Source of the DNA: Cardiocondyla obscurior
Taxonomy: Eukaryota; Arthropoda; Insecta; Hymenoptera; Formicidae
Reading direction: 5' to 3'
Assembly: GCF_019399895.1 (NCBI RefSeq)
Contig: NC_091864.1
Span: forward strand, 10,704,001 to 10,768,000
DNA length: 64,000 nt
Below, piece by piece: positions 19,001 through 31,800 of the stretch; the first letter of the stretch is position 1; each line of letters begins with the position of its first letter. The position numbers were made by a program, and so were the translations under genes. The notes below the pieces were generated by a model. The model worked only from the letters and a program-made list of their open reading frames with translations, did not search any database and had not been told where the DNA came from.

Positions 19001-21762
19001 CTGGTCTCTCGAGAAGGTTGAACCGCGCGATTGAGCAACAGATTAAAGAAGTCGACAGTATATTCCTATCCTATCTAAAAAAGCGTGAGAAAAAAATAAA
19101 AAGAAAATATAACACAATGTAATATATTAAAATATAAATAATGTAATAATAATTAAAAAAAAAATTTTATGTGCAATGCAGCAAAACTTTCCCGTTCCAC
19201 CTAAACACTTAAACATTTAAAATCTAAGTAAGTCGCATGATTTTTTTTTTGTTGCTTTAGAAAAACCGAAGAGGCTTCTCCTCACGGTTTCCATCGTTAG
19301 ATCATGTGTTAGAATGTCCACGATTGCCTTCGCATCAGCGTACCTTTTTTTGCACGGCGATATTGCTCGATTGTTCATGTGCCAGTAACGATGAGCATTA
19401 TTTAAAGTGACTTCCTGCGAGTCCCACTTCGCGTGAAAGGAAGAATCATTACTTGCGGTTCTTTCGAGCTACTACCGGCGGTGACTCTAAACCTCATACT
19501 GACCCAGACTGCGTGAGCTGAATAACGTACTCGGGATCATCCGCGGACGAGTACGCGTTAGCCGTATGTTCACGTGTGTCACGCGGGTCAACGGCTTATT
19601 ACGCGAGTAATTGCCCCGTGAGCAACGAATTATTAAGAAAAACAGACATAAACGTCGTACTATTGTGACGCAAGAAATGTAAATCAGCTGATTCCGTGCG
19701 AATGTTACGAAATAATAAAATTCTAAAATATACCGTAGATTTTTTTTTCTTCGCAAATTATAAAAATCTGCAAGATCGCAGCCTCCTGAGAGCCTGAGTG
19801 AACTAATTAAATTGCAACGCGAATTTAGCGTCGCCACGGCATTGTTCTCAGTTAATTGCGCGACGGTAGGATTGATCGATCTCAAGTTAGGTATTACGAT
19901 ATCGTAGATCCGCGCAGCTATCGATATGGAATTGCCGATGCCGTCGAGAATACGTCATTATCCACTCGTCACTTTCTAGTGTTCATTGACGAATGTGACG
20001 GGCTTGGAAATTGGAACCGTGTCGCAGGAAGTGGGGCTGCCAATGATGGCAAGCGTATAATGAGTTACGCGTTTAGAACCCTCTGCCGCAAACAGGAAAT
20101 CCCTCGTTCATCAATTTCGTACTCAGTGTAATTAATAACATGCTACGCAATACAAATACTCGCCCGGTCCAAGATTGCGTTTGTTGATTAACGGTAGATT
20201 GATATTAGAGCCTAGGCAACGAGGTAATTTTAGTGCGGTAATATTAAAATGGGGAATGCAGCTCGTCGAACCGTGAAACGTTTCGCACCATTCGTGCGAG
20301 CGCCGTTTGCACGTTCCTCGCATTGTTTCGAATTGACTTGAAAAAGGCATTAAACGATCGATTCCATCGAGGCCATGAGTCATTAAAATGAGCAGGAGTG
20401 GCGATCAAGTCATTTCAGCGGTCTATTACCTCATATGAGAATTTAACTTGCGGCTATTTTAATAATTTTTTATGTCACGTGGAATTTTGATAACAGTCAG
20501 AATAGGAAATAATATAAATCGCCTTTAGAAAGTCGCATCGAATAACGTTTATTTAACAAATTATACAAGTAAAAAGATTACATTAGACAAATTAATTAAA
20601 ACATTTTCTTTTACCTCTTTCGATGTTGAACAGATTGAAAGACCATAAGTAATTTGATTACATGAGTAAAAGTTATATTACACGCTTAACTTCTAGAGAA
20701 ACTTTTATGAACACTTTTATAAAATAGAGGCACAGACTTCTGATATGCATACAGTCCATTCTGTAAGATAAAAAAAAAATAAAAATAAAACGCTGTAATT
20801 AAAAGAGAAAAAAATTCTGTTAATCAGTCTTTAATTTGCAGATTTCAAACATTATTTCCACAATACTTCACAAACTGTCTTTGAAAATAAAATTCTTCAT
20901 TATTTCACTTGACATCATTTACATAATTCTTAATTAGTTCATTTGCACATTTTTTGCATATTTGACTTAATCGATACGGCTTTATTCTTAATACATACCC
21001 GAGTGGAAATTCATCTAGCTATTTATCTAGATATTAATAATAAATGCTCCTGCTTGTTTCAAGTGGCACATCCAGGCGATTTTTGCGGAAATGACGTATG
21101 CGTACCTATATGTATAACAGCTATTTTATTCGCGGGTATAAATCAAAGTCCGCACCATGCGGCCAGCTGGTAAATAAATTACCTTAAACTATAGCTGCAC
21201 GAACAATCAAGCTCGCGCAGTTTTTACTGAACACTTTCGAGGATTTTCGTCCACGACGGCCAATCTTTACGTTTATTCGACCTATTTATGTTGCGCTTGT
21301 ACGTGACCCATTCGGAGTTGCTCACGTTTGCTGGTTAATTAATTAGAGCAAAATTATATTTCCATGTGAACGCGTCGGATCAATTTTCTTTTTCTTTGTA
21401 ATAGCACAGATCAACGGTCCCATATTTCGCCACGCTTATTCCGTCGGAATCGAGGGCAAGCCATCGAGAACACTCGATCGACGTGCGAGCGATCTTGTGG
21501 CGTGCCCGTTGTCCATTTCGTAAAGTGACGACGATCGTTAAGCAAATGGTCCTCTTCATCTCGTAAACGACGCTCGTTTACGCGAAATAAACGTAACGCT
21601 TTACGACACACGTGCGATCAACGGTTTTCCCGGCCGTGACATTACTTAGCTACGTGAGCTCGGAAACCCGCGGCTCTCACTTAAAAACCCCGAGGCTGAT
21701 TGAACACGGCGATCGTATATCGCTCCCCCCGGGGCTACTTAAAACTTGAACTTCGGCCGGTG
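16005..21762. other. Composition boundary and gene-free stretch
   Basis: The DNA changes near 16,600 from extremely AT-rich to markedly richer in G+C and CpG. Open frames here, for example 17197-17601 on the - strand and 19487-19885, have no recognisable domain, no convincing splice context and biased composition of the kind expected from CpG-rich non-coding DNA. An A-rich run with GAA triplets lies at about 17955-17983. Confidence 0.5.
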
Positions 21763-24700
21763 TCACGGAAGAAGGCTGCTCCTTACTGGCCTCTTGTTAT
21801 AATCGTCGTCGATATCGTGGAGATCAGGTGGATCCGCAAAACCGCTGTCCTCGTAACGGGTGCAACGTGAACCGGGCGATCTTGGCGGATGGACCGGATG
21901 AATGCTGTAACGGGAGGGCACGCGATACAAGAACAATGCGCACACAGTAATGCAAATAGAATACAATTAATCCGGGATATTAAAAAAAAATTCTTTAACG
22001 AAAAGAAAAAAATTATACGTGAATTTATACATAATAATGATAACTAAAAATTAATTTTGAAGATTTTATAAGTCTATAATAATTGATGTAATAATTCTAT
22101 AAATGCTTCTTGGAAATGTGAGGTGCAGCCACGCGATAATATTCAATTAGTCACACATTAACGAATTTTAGGGGATATTTGAATTATGAATAATTTCGAC
22201 GGCACTTGCTCTTATCCAATTATTACCTGGTGCATCTCGAAGGACTCGTTTCCAGAGGCTCGTCGTATCTGCGAGAGAGCATCGTAAAGTCCCGATGAGC
22301 CGCGACCATTTTCTGCAGCCGCGAAATGATCTCGTAATCGGGCGTGCAGATTGGCTCCGACAATAACTTCGCCACGGAGACACGGAAGCTCTGGAGCTGA
22401 GACAGGAAATGAGCGATTTACGAATTGAATCATGACTCGTAGTTCGTACTGGAATAGACGCTCTGCTTACTCGGGCGTTAACTTTTCTACTAGAAATTTC
22501 GCGAATTTAGAGAATCGTTTCCGAGTACGAGGGTGAAAATGCGGGACGCTTTCATTTTCCTGGAATACAATTTTCTTGCGGACTTTCTCCGTATAAAAAT
22601 TATTTAATGGAAAGTGCTGTTTTGCGCCGATAGCAAGCGCTAAATTCAATGGTTTTTGCAAATCGAACAACGTCAATGGCATAAGCGTCGCATCGAAGTT
22701 CGCGATTTTATATTAGAGCACTGATCAAACTTTTCACATTTGAATAATGGCCCTTTCCCTCTTTTCATTTCTCTATTTACATTTTCCCAAACTTTTAAAT
22801 ACCGTTTGATAGAATGCGTGACGGATGTGCAACGAGGATATTGAAATTCAAGCGCTTTTCGTATAATTTATTATAATTAATGTTCGCTTGTTCGAACTGA
22901 ATCAAAGTTTCTGTGACGCTTTCGAGGGCGAAGTTGTAGCCGTCGTCGAGGTAAAGCCTCGCAAAATCGTGTGCAAGATTTACAGTTCTTCCACGGAGCG
23001 GTAGGTTTAAGTCGAAGGAACTATCCGCTTTAGAACCCGAGGACGGGCGCGTACGTGTTTCGAATCACTGCAACGTAGAGCTGGTTCCAAATCGTTCTGA
23101 ACAAGCGCCCTGACAAGAGAGAGAACGGGAGAGAGAGCTCACAATTACGGGAACGATCGTCGTCGCGAGTCATCGAGACTGCGACAATGAATTAACGAGT
23201 CTCTTTCGGCCTTTATCTCTGCGTGGTATTAGACATAAGCTTTACAATGGCTCCCGCCACTTTAATAAGAGATCAAAGTGTTTTGAACTCGCAACAAGGA
23301 ATCTGGATTACGACGAGACTCTCAATGAGCGCAACGTGGATTTGTATCACCCGGAGAATTAAAATGACTCTGTCCTCTTTTTTTGCATCATTTAGGGAGG
23401 ATTTTCGCGTGGACTTTAAAAAAAGAGGTTTTGAGAAATACATATGTAATACACTGAGGCAGTTTGTCCGCACGAAGGCTTTTCGCGGTCGTTTCGACGG
23501 CGACTTCTTTTGCGCAATTTAATCGCTCGCAAATCCGCTCTCGTACACGGGGACGATCGTAAATCAGAATTACGTGAGTACCAATACGCGTGCCGAATAT
23601 GCGATTCGACGTCGGAGAGACGCGGATTTTGCCTTACGCGTTTTTCGGCGGACAAAGAAAACGTCAGGCGACTCCCTGATATTAATGATACAATTTATTC
23701 GGCGTCCACCTCGACTCTGCAAATTTATTTCATTTTATTTATTTATTTATACTTTACGTCCAACATTTTTTTTTTTATTCCATCAATGGAAGATGAATTC
23801 CGATATGCAAATAGTTGTGAACGCGCGATATATCTAGAGACATATAAAAGTAATAACGCACGTCTCACCTGGGATTCTCTCCTCGTGACCTCGGAGAGAT
23901 TTTGTTTGACCTGACCCAGCTCGTCGCGGAGAAGCTGCAGAGAATGGTCGTTTATCGATCTCTCCTGATCGGCTGTCTCCACGGTCGTTCTCATCTGCTC
24001 CTTCGCCATCGTTAACTTTCTGTTGTAACGCGTCCTCAGCATCTCGCTCTCGACGAGCCGTTTCTGAAGTTCCTCTATCTTCCGGCTGCGTTCCAGGGCG
24101 GCTATCTGCTCGCGGAAAACGTCATAAAGTGGGTTAAAGCGTCTAATCGATAGTTGTAAATTACAAGGGCTCCCTCGCGCGAAAAAAATCCGATCGAGAA
24201 TTTTGTTTTTCCAACGCTTTACTCGCGAACGTAAAATCGATTAAACGAAGTTCTCGACAAGTCACCGAATCTTTATCAAAAAGTAAAACAACTTGTTAAA
24301 TTTATTTAACAGTTAAATATTCGTCAAATTTATTACGAAATTAAATACTTGTTTATTTGTCGATTGACAAAATTTACGAACGCGGTAAAATTGAACACAA
24401 CGAACGATGTAGTCGTAGCTAAAACGAAATCGTCGTGTCTTACGTAAGTATCATGTCCCGTGCGACTCTCGAAGCATTCGGATCTGCCCCGATTGTGAGA
24501 AACTACGGGATACTCGGAATTACGTACTTTGTAATCCGCAGCTTCCGTCAATTGTGCGCTCAGCTCCCGATTTCGTGACTTTTCCTCCGACAATTGAACC
24601 TGAAGTCGTTCGACCTGTTTCGCCAGCTTTTTCGCGCTGAAAGAAAGAAAGGAAAGCCGGTCATGCCTTTCCCTTTTTTTTTTCTCCCCCCTCTGCTTCG

Positions 24701-27700
24701 GGGCGTCAAAGGAAACGATTTACAATAACTGCCTAACGCATGGCAACGCATGTGGAGAAACGGTTTATCGGAATGAACCGCGAATTGCTGTCAGAAATTA
24801 CAGGTAACCGCCGGCAATCATCGCGCGGAAAAATCGTACCGCATCTCGGATGCATAAAGCCGCACTGCCAACCCCGGCTAAATTTTCCAATAGACCACGA
24901 CTCAATATATCTCTCATCATCGAACAGCTACTCGATAAGCATTGTCCCGCCCGCTAATGTCACGTGTTGAATAGATGGTTCGATAACGGCTAGAATCAAT
25001 TGTAACGCGAATTAATTATTGCAATATTTGTCTCTTAATTGTCCGGAATATAAATGAACACTTCTCGCGTATACGTTATTATTTACGGACGCTAAATTTC
25101 TCGCGATAATACTCCACGCGATGTATGACGGAGAAAAAAAGCGCAATTAAATTTTATGTGATAGCTTTTACAAATAACTCGATGGGTTTGCAAAGAGCAA
25201 GATTGTTTGAAATTTTGTTAGAATCGACCTCGGGTTATTCTAAAACAAACCGTATGTTCGCCTCGTCGCGTTCGCTCTGCAACAGCGACTTCATCCGCAC
25301 GCTATCTTCCTGCAGAGATAGCTTTCTACGTAGAAGGTCCAGATGCAGGTCCCTGCGCTGCAATTGCTCCCGCAGGGTTCGTACGCGACGTTGCAACTGA
25401 TAAACCACGGAAGTCTGCGAGAACAGAAAGAAAAGAAAACTACATTTGTCAGGTCCTTCTCGAAGGCAGAAACGTTACCCAGGTGAAACATAACGTGCAA
25501 ATACGATATACGGAATGCAAAAATACCAAACTATTCCTCGTGCAGTTATTAATTGATTTTGGGTTTGGACGGTAGTATTAATTAAAAATAAATAACGAGT
25601 AAAATAAAATAACAGTGATTTCTTCGCGTGCGTATTAACGACGCTTTTTCTATTGCACATTTCATTATAAATACGCAATATTAATAAGTAAATAAAAATA
25701 AATAAAAAAATTTTTTTCCACAATATAGACATCTTGTCAAAAGAAAAGTTCGTTTTTGCTGACATGTTATCGGAGATTATTTAATTAAAAGTTTGCGCGC
25801 CGCGGACGAGTTTTATGTTGAAAGGAGCGGCCGCAATATCGACTCGCTGTGAACGTTATCGTAGATACTATAATAGATGAAACTTCATTACGTGGTATTT
25901 CCGATAAACTGTCAATTTGAAGCAACAATTACGCTTCGAGCTCGACCAACGTTCGACTCGGCCGCAAAGTGTATCGGCAAACCTAGGGGGAGGGAATGAG
26001 GGGAATGAAATGCTCTTCTTTTTCTACGTTTAAGGAACCTCCGCGGTGGAGGAACGAAATGAATGTCTACGATGAGGATGCCTGAGAATTCTGTGAAGTT
26101 TCTCTCTAAGGCGCTTTGCTCGCGCTGGGGGCTTACTTCTTTGAGACAGGGAAGAAGCTCGTGGAACGATCGCTCGCGCCGAATCCTCGGTAGAGTGTAG
26201 CTGGAGCACAAATACTGCGACGTGTAAGCACACGCGATTTGCACGACAAAGAAACACAAAGAAAGGAGAAGAAGTTAGCAACGTGACGACATCGAGTGTA
26301 CATGATATTGATTGTGCTCTTCACCTTGTCGACGAGCTTGTCCGTCTCTAATCTGGCCAGTTGCTCGGCCCGCACTAGCAGCGACTCGGTTTGAAGATCA
26401 AGCCCGATCTCTTGAGATATTTCGTCCATTTGCATTGCCTTGCCCAGCCGGTCTAAAAAGCCCAGGAACTAAAAGATTTAAAATAAAATTAATTTGATGA
26501 ACGAAATAATAAATGTTAAGAGGCAGAATAAATGTCCTGTCCAAAATTCTAATGCCGTTAGAAAGTTAAATTAGCGGCACGAAATATTTCAATTCTTCAC
26601 AGCTTCTTTGAATAGAGATTCATTTTATTTAATTTCAAGAGACGTGAGGCAGTTAATTGTGCAATGTCTTTAGCTCTTCATTTTCTATACTACATGTCAA
26701 AGTTGTTTTAAGATTTTCAAGAGATAGAAACGTTTTAAATTACCGTCTGCTTGTCCCTGCGTAAAGACTCCCTCGAGAGATCGCTACTTGTGAGTTCAGA
26801 TTCAAGTTTGTGTATTTTAGCTTCTAGAACGGCGCGTTCCTCTTCTAAACTGCGTACCTTCATCAGCGTAGATTCGACCAGCTCGCTCTGCCGATTCGTC
26901 GACTCCGTCGCCGTGTTCACTTTTTCTCGAAGACTTTGTATTTTCTAGAAAGAGGAAGGTACACAATCGTTACTTCATGAATTTCGCGATATCGCGTAGA
27001 TTAAACACGTCAGAACAAAAAAATTGCAATACAAACTTCTCAAGAACCTCTTCGTGATTCTCGAGAAATGGAAAGTTTATACTATTGACTTTTTTTTCAA
27101 GCAGAAATTACATATCTAAATTTCGCGATAGCTACCACAGAGTGATCCTTATTGTCTGCCAGAATTTCCCGAATACGATCCTTGATTGCGTTCTCGTGGG
27201 ACTCGACGAATCGGCTTGGGGTACTAATGAGAATCGCAATCGACTCCAGGAGGTGACGGAATTCATTTTGTACACGCTGCGTCTTCTCCTCGCGGGCCTT
27301 CAGATCTTCTGCAAAAGCGATAGGGGTTACCAGAAAGCACAGAGTCAAATCAATCGCGGTGGTTTACCTCGCAACTGGCAGATCAACCCCTCTTGATTGG
27401 ATATGTTCCCTGTCGCGCTGGTTAAACTCCTATTCGCGTTGACAAGCTTGTCTCTCAAGTCATTCATGTCCTTCTCGGCGACTCTATATTGCATCTCCAG
27501 ACATTCTTTTTCCTAGGATAGCGATAAATATATTTTAATTACGTAAATTAATTGTAACCGCTCGAAATAATTATTTAATCGAAATAATACAAGTAATAAA
27601 CAATATTGTAAAATATATGAAATAATATTAAAAACAATTAAAATAATATTATACAATTTACTTAATATACATTTTTGTAATTTAATATTATAATTAAAAT

Positions 27701-28871
27701 GTGTCGAAAATTTTCGACGGTAGCAATTTGTGAAAATCAAATTACGAGCAAAACGGTGTAACTTAATAACTCGATCGTCGCACCTGACGTAGACGTTCTA
27801 TATCGACTATCTGAACGGATATCTGTCTCTGTAATTGTTCTTTCTCTGTGGTTACGCGGTCGAGAGCGTCTCTGCAGGTTCTAAAATCCACCTCGATGCC
27901 CGTCAGCTGCGTCTCGGCGTTTGTGCTTTTCGTCCGCAAGCGGTTCACTTCTTGCACGAGCTCCTCGGCTTTGTGAATCACCATCTCTGGGCTGTGATGC
28001 GCCGCCTCACAATACTCGACGTTCAATGCATGCGCCAGCCTTCGTACGAAATCCTATATCGCAAGTGTAAAATATCGGTACGGGGCGGCTTGAATACGGG
28101 CGGGATGGAAATATTGATACGATTTTTCTGCGCGAAATAAATGGAGGTGCCGACAGCGTGTCGAGAAAGCGCGATCGGGCGCATATGAAGCATACTGCAC
28201 CTGCAGATTCAAACGTGCCCTTTCCTTCAATTGAATCTCCTCGGATATATTGTGCTCCAGCTGCCGAATCTTCTTGTCGTACTCCCTGACCTTTTCCTCG
28301 TGATACTTTACGTCGCGCTGCAGACCCTGGATAGTGATCTCGTTTCTGCCTTGAGACGCATAGAGGTTCCTCTCCCTCTCCTCCAGTTCCTGAAATCGTT
28401 ATTGAATTCTACAGCGTGCGTATAGCCTGTGTATTATTCGTCGGCCACGGGTTCCTCACGTTGATCTTTTCTCAGCGAAAGATATCGCCGAGCGAGAGAT
28501 GTAAAAAGAAAATATTCCGGGGGCTCATTAACGAAGGAACCCTTTAATCGTCCGCTTGCTAGGGAGGTAAATTAACCTGAATGCGTTTCTTGAGACTGGA
28601 GATGACGGCATTCTGCCTGGCTGCCTGCTCGCGAAGCTGATCCGCCTCTACCTGCAGCTCCACGACCCTCTGGTCCCGCGATCTCACGGCGCTTTTCATT
28701 TCCTGCAGCTGAAAGGAGACCGAATTGATTGCCAGCGCGACCGATTATCGAGGTAAAGAATACGATAATCGGATTTACCTCGGACATAAGCCTGTCCCGT
28801 TTGTACTCGAGAGCCGCCAGCTCGCTCCTCAAAGTAGTCGTTAGATCGTGATTCATAGTATCGTCCGGGTC
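21763..28871 (-). CDS. CCDC170: CCDC170-like coiled-coil protein
   Basis: Thirteen coding exons, all with GT/AG borders and matching phases: 28871-28779, 28708-28577, 28389-28201, 28053-27784, 27512-27368, 27308-27136, 26944-26744, 26468-26325, 25414-25251, 24636-24528, 24105-23869, 22396-22227, 21904-21763. They encode about 722 residues, almost all heptad-type coiled coil rich in Glu, Lys, Arg, Gln and Leu. The best anchor is exon 26468-26325: phenylalanine-leucine-rich start, then a Gln-Met-Asp block and a Glu-Gln-Leu-Ala-Arg-Leu-Glu block, matching the conserved C-terminal part of vertebrate CCDC170 as I remember it. The Asp-Tyr-Glu-Ile-Ile motif in exon 22396-22227 also fits. The vertebrate protein is about 715 residues and has been linked to Golgi-associated microtubules. 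The last exon ends in an acidic, Asp-rich tail. Exons upstream of 28871 are needed for the start. Confidence 0.85.
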
Positions 28872-31800
28872 CTGAAATCAGGCGTTCGTTTATTTATAAA
28901 TTAAATTAATACTTTACGTATACGCTTCATATACAGTTTCGTTGTTGCTTCTCACGACGTAACGCGGATTACTTTTAAAGGAGGAGACAAATGCTGATTT
29001 TAATTAAAAATCCAAAGAAGCGTAGAATTAAGTTACAGAATTATTTTTGCGTTAAAATCTACACATCGAGTAATTAAATAATCACGCGCCGCGAGTCGCA
29101 TGTTCGTTTTGTTTATCGCGTGTATACAGTCGCACGATTGCTTTTGCGAAGCGATATAGCTGCGATTTGTGCAAATGAGAGTGACACCGTTATAAACTAT
29201 CGTTCCCCTCGTGTGCCGTGCAACGTGCGGTACCCTCGTTGAGCCTCGCTACGGGCAGTGAAGTAACGTCGTAAAGAAAGTCGTTTTATTCGCTCGGAGC
29301 TTCCTACGCGAAGCGGAGGGCTTTAATGCCGAAGTGCTCGTTTAAACCGAGAATAGATTAGCAGCGGTCTCCGCGCTGCGGCTTCTGAAGCTTCTGACCT
29401 TTCTCTCGCGGAACGCGGGGATCCGCGAGTACCGCGGGTACCGACGTCTCTAAGCGGCTCGTAATGGCATCCATTTGAGCTTCCACGCGTGTACGACGGT
29501 AACGTTACAAGACGGCACGATATGCCCTTCGGTTGTTATATGTATGTATTATACGTCCGCTAGCCTCGCGAATTGGTCGGATCGTGGAATGATCGGCCAG
29601 AATGCGGATAGTCTCCCCGGCTATTTTTGGAACGATATTTCAAATTGTCTGCAAAACGCGCCCCGCGATCGGATTAGGAAAACTTTCACGCCAATTACTT
29701 TCAGATGCAAGCGCGATATTCGGACCACAATAGTCTTGAATGATATTACGATTGAGAGCCATTCTTTTTAACTAGATCTTCTTTTTTATAAAAATCAAAT
29801 ACGAAACTTACTAAGGGAATAATGTAACAAGAAAATTTCGATAGGTTGGTAGATTGCTTCTCGGGGCAATCCGATTGTTACTGAAAATCGAATCGGGATC
29901 GTATTAAGCTTGAGTCAAGCCGATAGCGTAGAAATATTTTCCGGAACCGGCCGGAAAATAATTTAGATTACTCGCCTGTCATTTTATATAACGTTGATTA
30001 ACACAAACTTATTCGGTTGCAGTGCAAACTCCGGGCGGAATGGAGATTAAATCGTCATTAAACCGAGTTGAAAGGACGAGCGTGTCGTTCAAAGTGAGAT
30101 GGATCAAATTGTTATTGCTAAGAGCGGGGCGATAAAACACGATTAAATATTTACGCCGGCGATTTCGGTGGCAATTATTCGGCGATCTAATTAAATATTT
30201 CGCGGCGGCAGCCGATCGCGCGGAGTTACTCGCTTTTATCTCGTTTTAATGCTGATTTACACCCGACGCATTTAATTACTTTTTAACAAATCCGACTCGT
30301 CGCGGAATCCACGTGGAATTAAATGCGTTCTATCGGAATCGCTCTCCCTCAATGCAAAATTAAATCCAAGTACGCGACCGAACGAGATTTCGTTTCCCCG
30401 TTAATTACTATCATAAGCGGATTTAAGGCTTAACGTGTAAAAAGCAAATCTTTATGCTTGCTCTTTTTCTATCTGCCTTTTTCTCTTTCTCTCTCTCTCT
30501 CTCTCTTGCTTTTTCGCTCTCTCTTTCTCTCGATTTCTCTCTCACTCTCTCTTTCTCTCTCGATTTTGTCTACAAGCTTGCAAACGAGAGCGTAATATAA
30601 CTTCATGATAACCATCTCTTGCCTCGTCCAAATGCAAACGAAAGTCGGAAACAGAATCATCGTGGAATAACGCAGCGCGAAGTTTTGTAAATGAATGCAT
30701 CTTTATGCATTCAGAATTTACTAATTACGCATTCGTTCTGTTATACCGGTATACCTGGATACTCGTACCTGATTGAATTACGTGTACGAAGCAGCTTGCG
30801 AAATAATCCAAATTTTATTTTCTACACACGGCGTAGAGAATCAAATTCAAAACTTGATCTGATAATATTATTTAGTACAGTGTCTCGTCTTTAATTTAAT
30901 GTCATCACGAGATTATAACAACAATAATAAATTATTAACGTTTCTAATAACGTTTGCAGCTGGACAGAAAAGTGGGCTCGTCGGAATCGATTTCAGCCGA
31001 CGTAACAAGGTACGCTCGAAAAGTGATTAACTCTACCTTTTGCCCACCGGATCCATGTCGCAGGTTTCCGCCAAAAATTTCCGTAACACGCTCGTACGCG
31101 AAAGTGTTTCGTATTCACCGTATTCCTGGGTCCGGATACTACTCAACAGGGCTCGACACTCTAGTACGCGGCGAATCGCGGATAGAGTTTCGGAATATCG
31201 CGGGTAGAGCGGAGAGAACGAGCCCGCGCTCTTCGAAGGTGGCTCGCTACCGTCGCCAATTTCCAGGGCAATCGAATGCGCGCGGCGCAGACGGTCGCGA
31301 TGCCGACAGTTTCGTCTGCCTACGACAGCGGATTACGTGACCCGAATCCGTATCGCCGCCACCCGGGACGAAGCCCCTCGTCGCTCTTTTCTCCCCCCGC
31401 GTACCTGTATTCGCACGCGAAGATCTATGCCCGCGAAGTCTACGTCAGGGAACGCGGCAGAGCCACGGCACAATGGAACACGGTGCTCGAATTTACAGGT
31501 CACCGTTTCCACAATGATACTCGATCCTATCACGCCGGCTGGCCTTACCCTGTGAACCTGAATACCTACTTCGGTTGAAGCGAAGGCATGAAGATCCGAG
31601 GATACATATGTATGGGCGATAGGAATAAGTAGAACGCGGACCTTCTATTTTATTTTTTACGTGCCGCTCGGTGTTTAAAAAAGTTTTCAGCTGCGCACAT
31701 CAGCGCGGAAAGGAAGATCTCCCGTGTCTCGTCCGCGCTCTCTATGTCGCTTTCCAACGTGGGACAGAGGATATTTAATTCGCGCGATATATCTGCCCGG

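Noticed and set aside
21411..21611. - strand frame rich in Arg, Asp and Glu as a further CCDC170 exon
   Set aside because: It lies after the natural stop at 21763, has no clear acceptor in phase and no coiled-coil pattern.
22223..22433. Two overlapping - strand frames (22168-22383 and 22212-22433) as separate small genes
   Set aside because: The exon 22396-22227 lies here in a third frame fixed by its acceptor and by the phase of the previous CCDC170 exon.
23510..23914. 134-codon + strand frame inside the CCDC170 region
   Set aside because: It overlaps the end of a well supported - strand exon (24105-23869) and intron DNA, and lacks any family resemblance.
30469..30660. - strand frame with Arg-Glu repeats
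   Set aside because: Produced by the CT microsatellite at 30463-30564.
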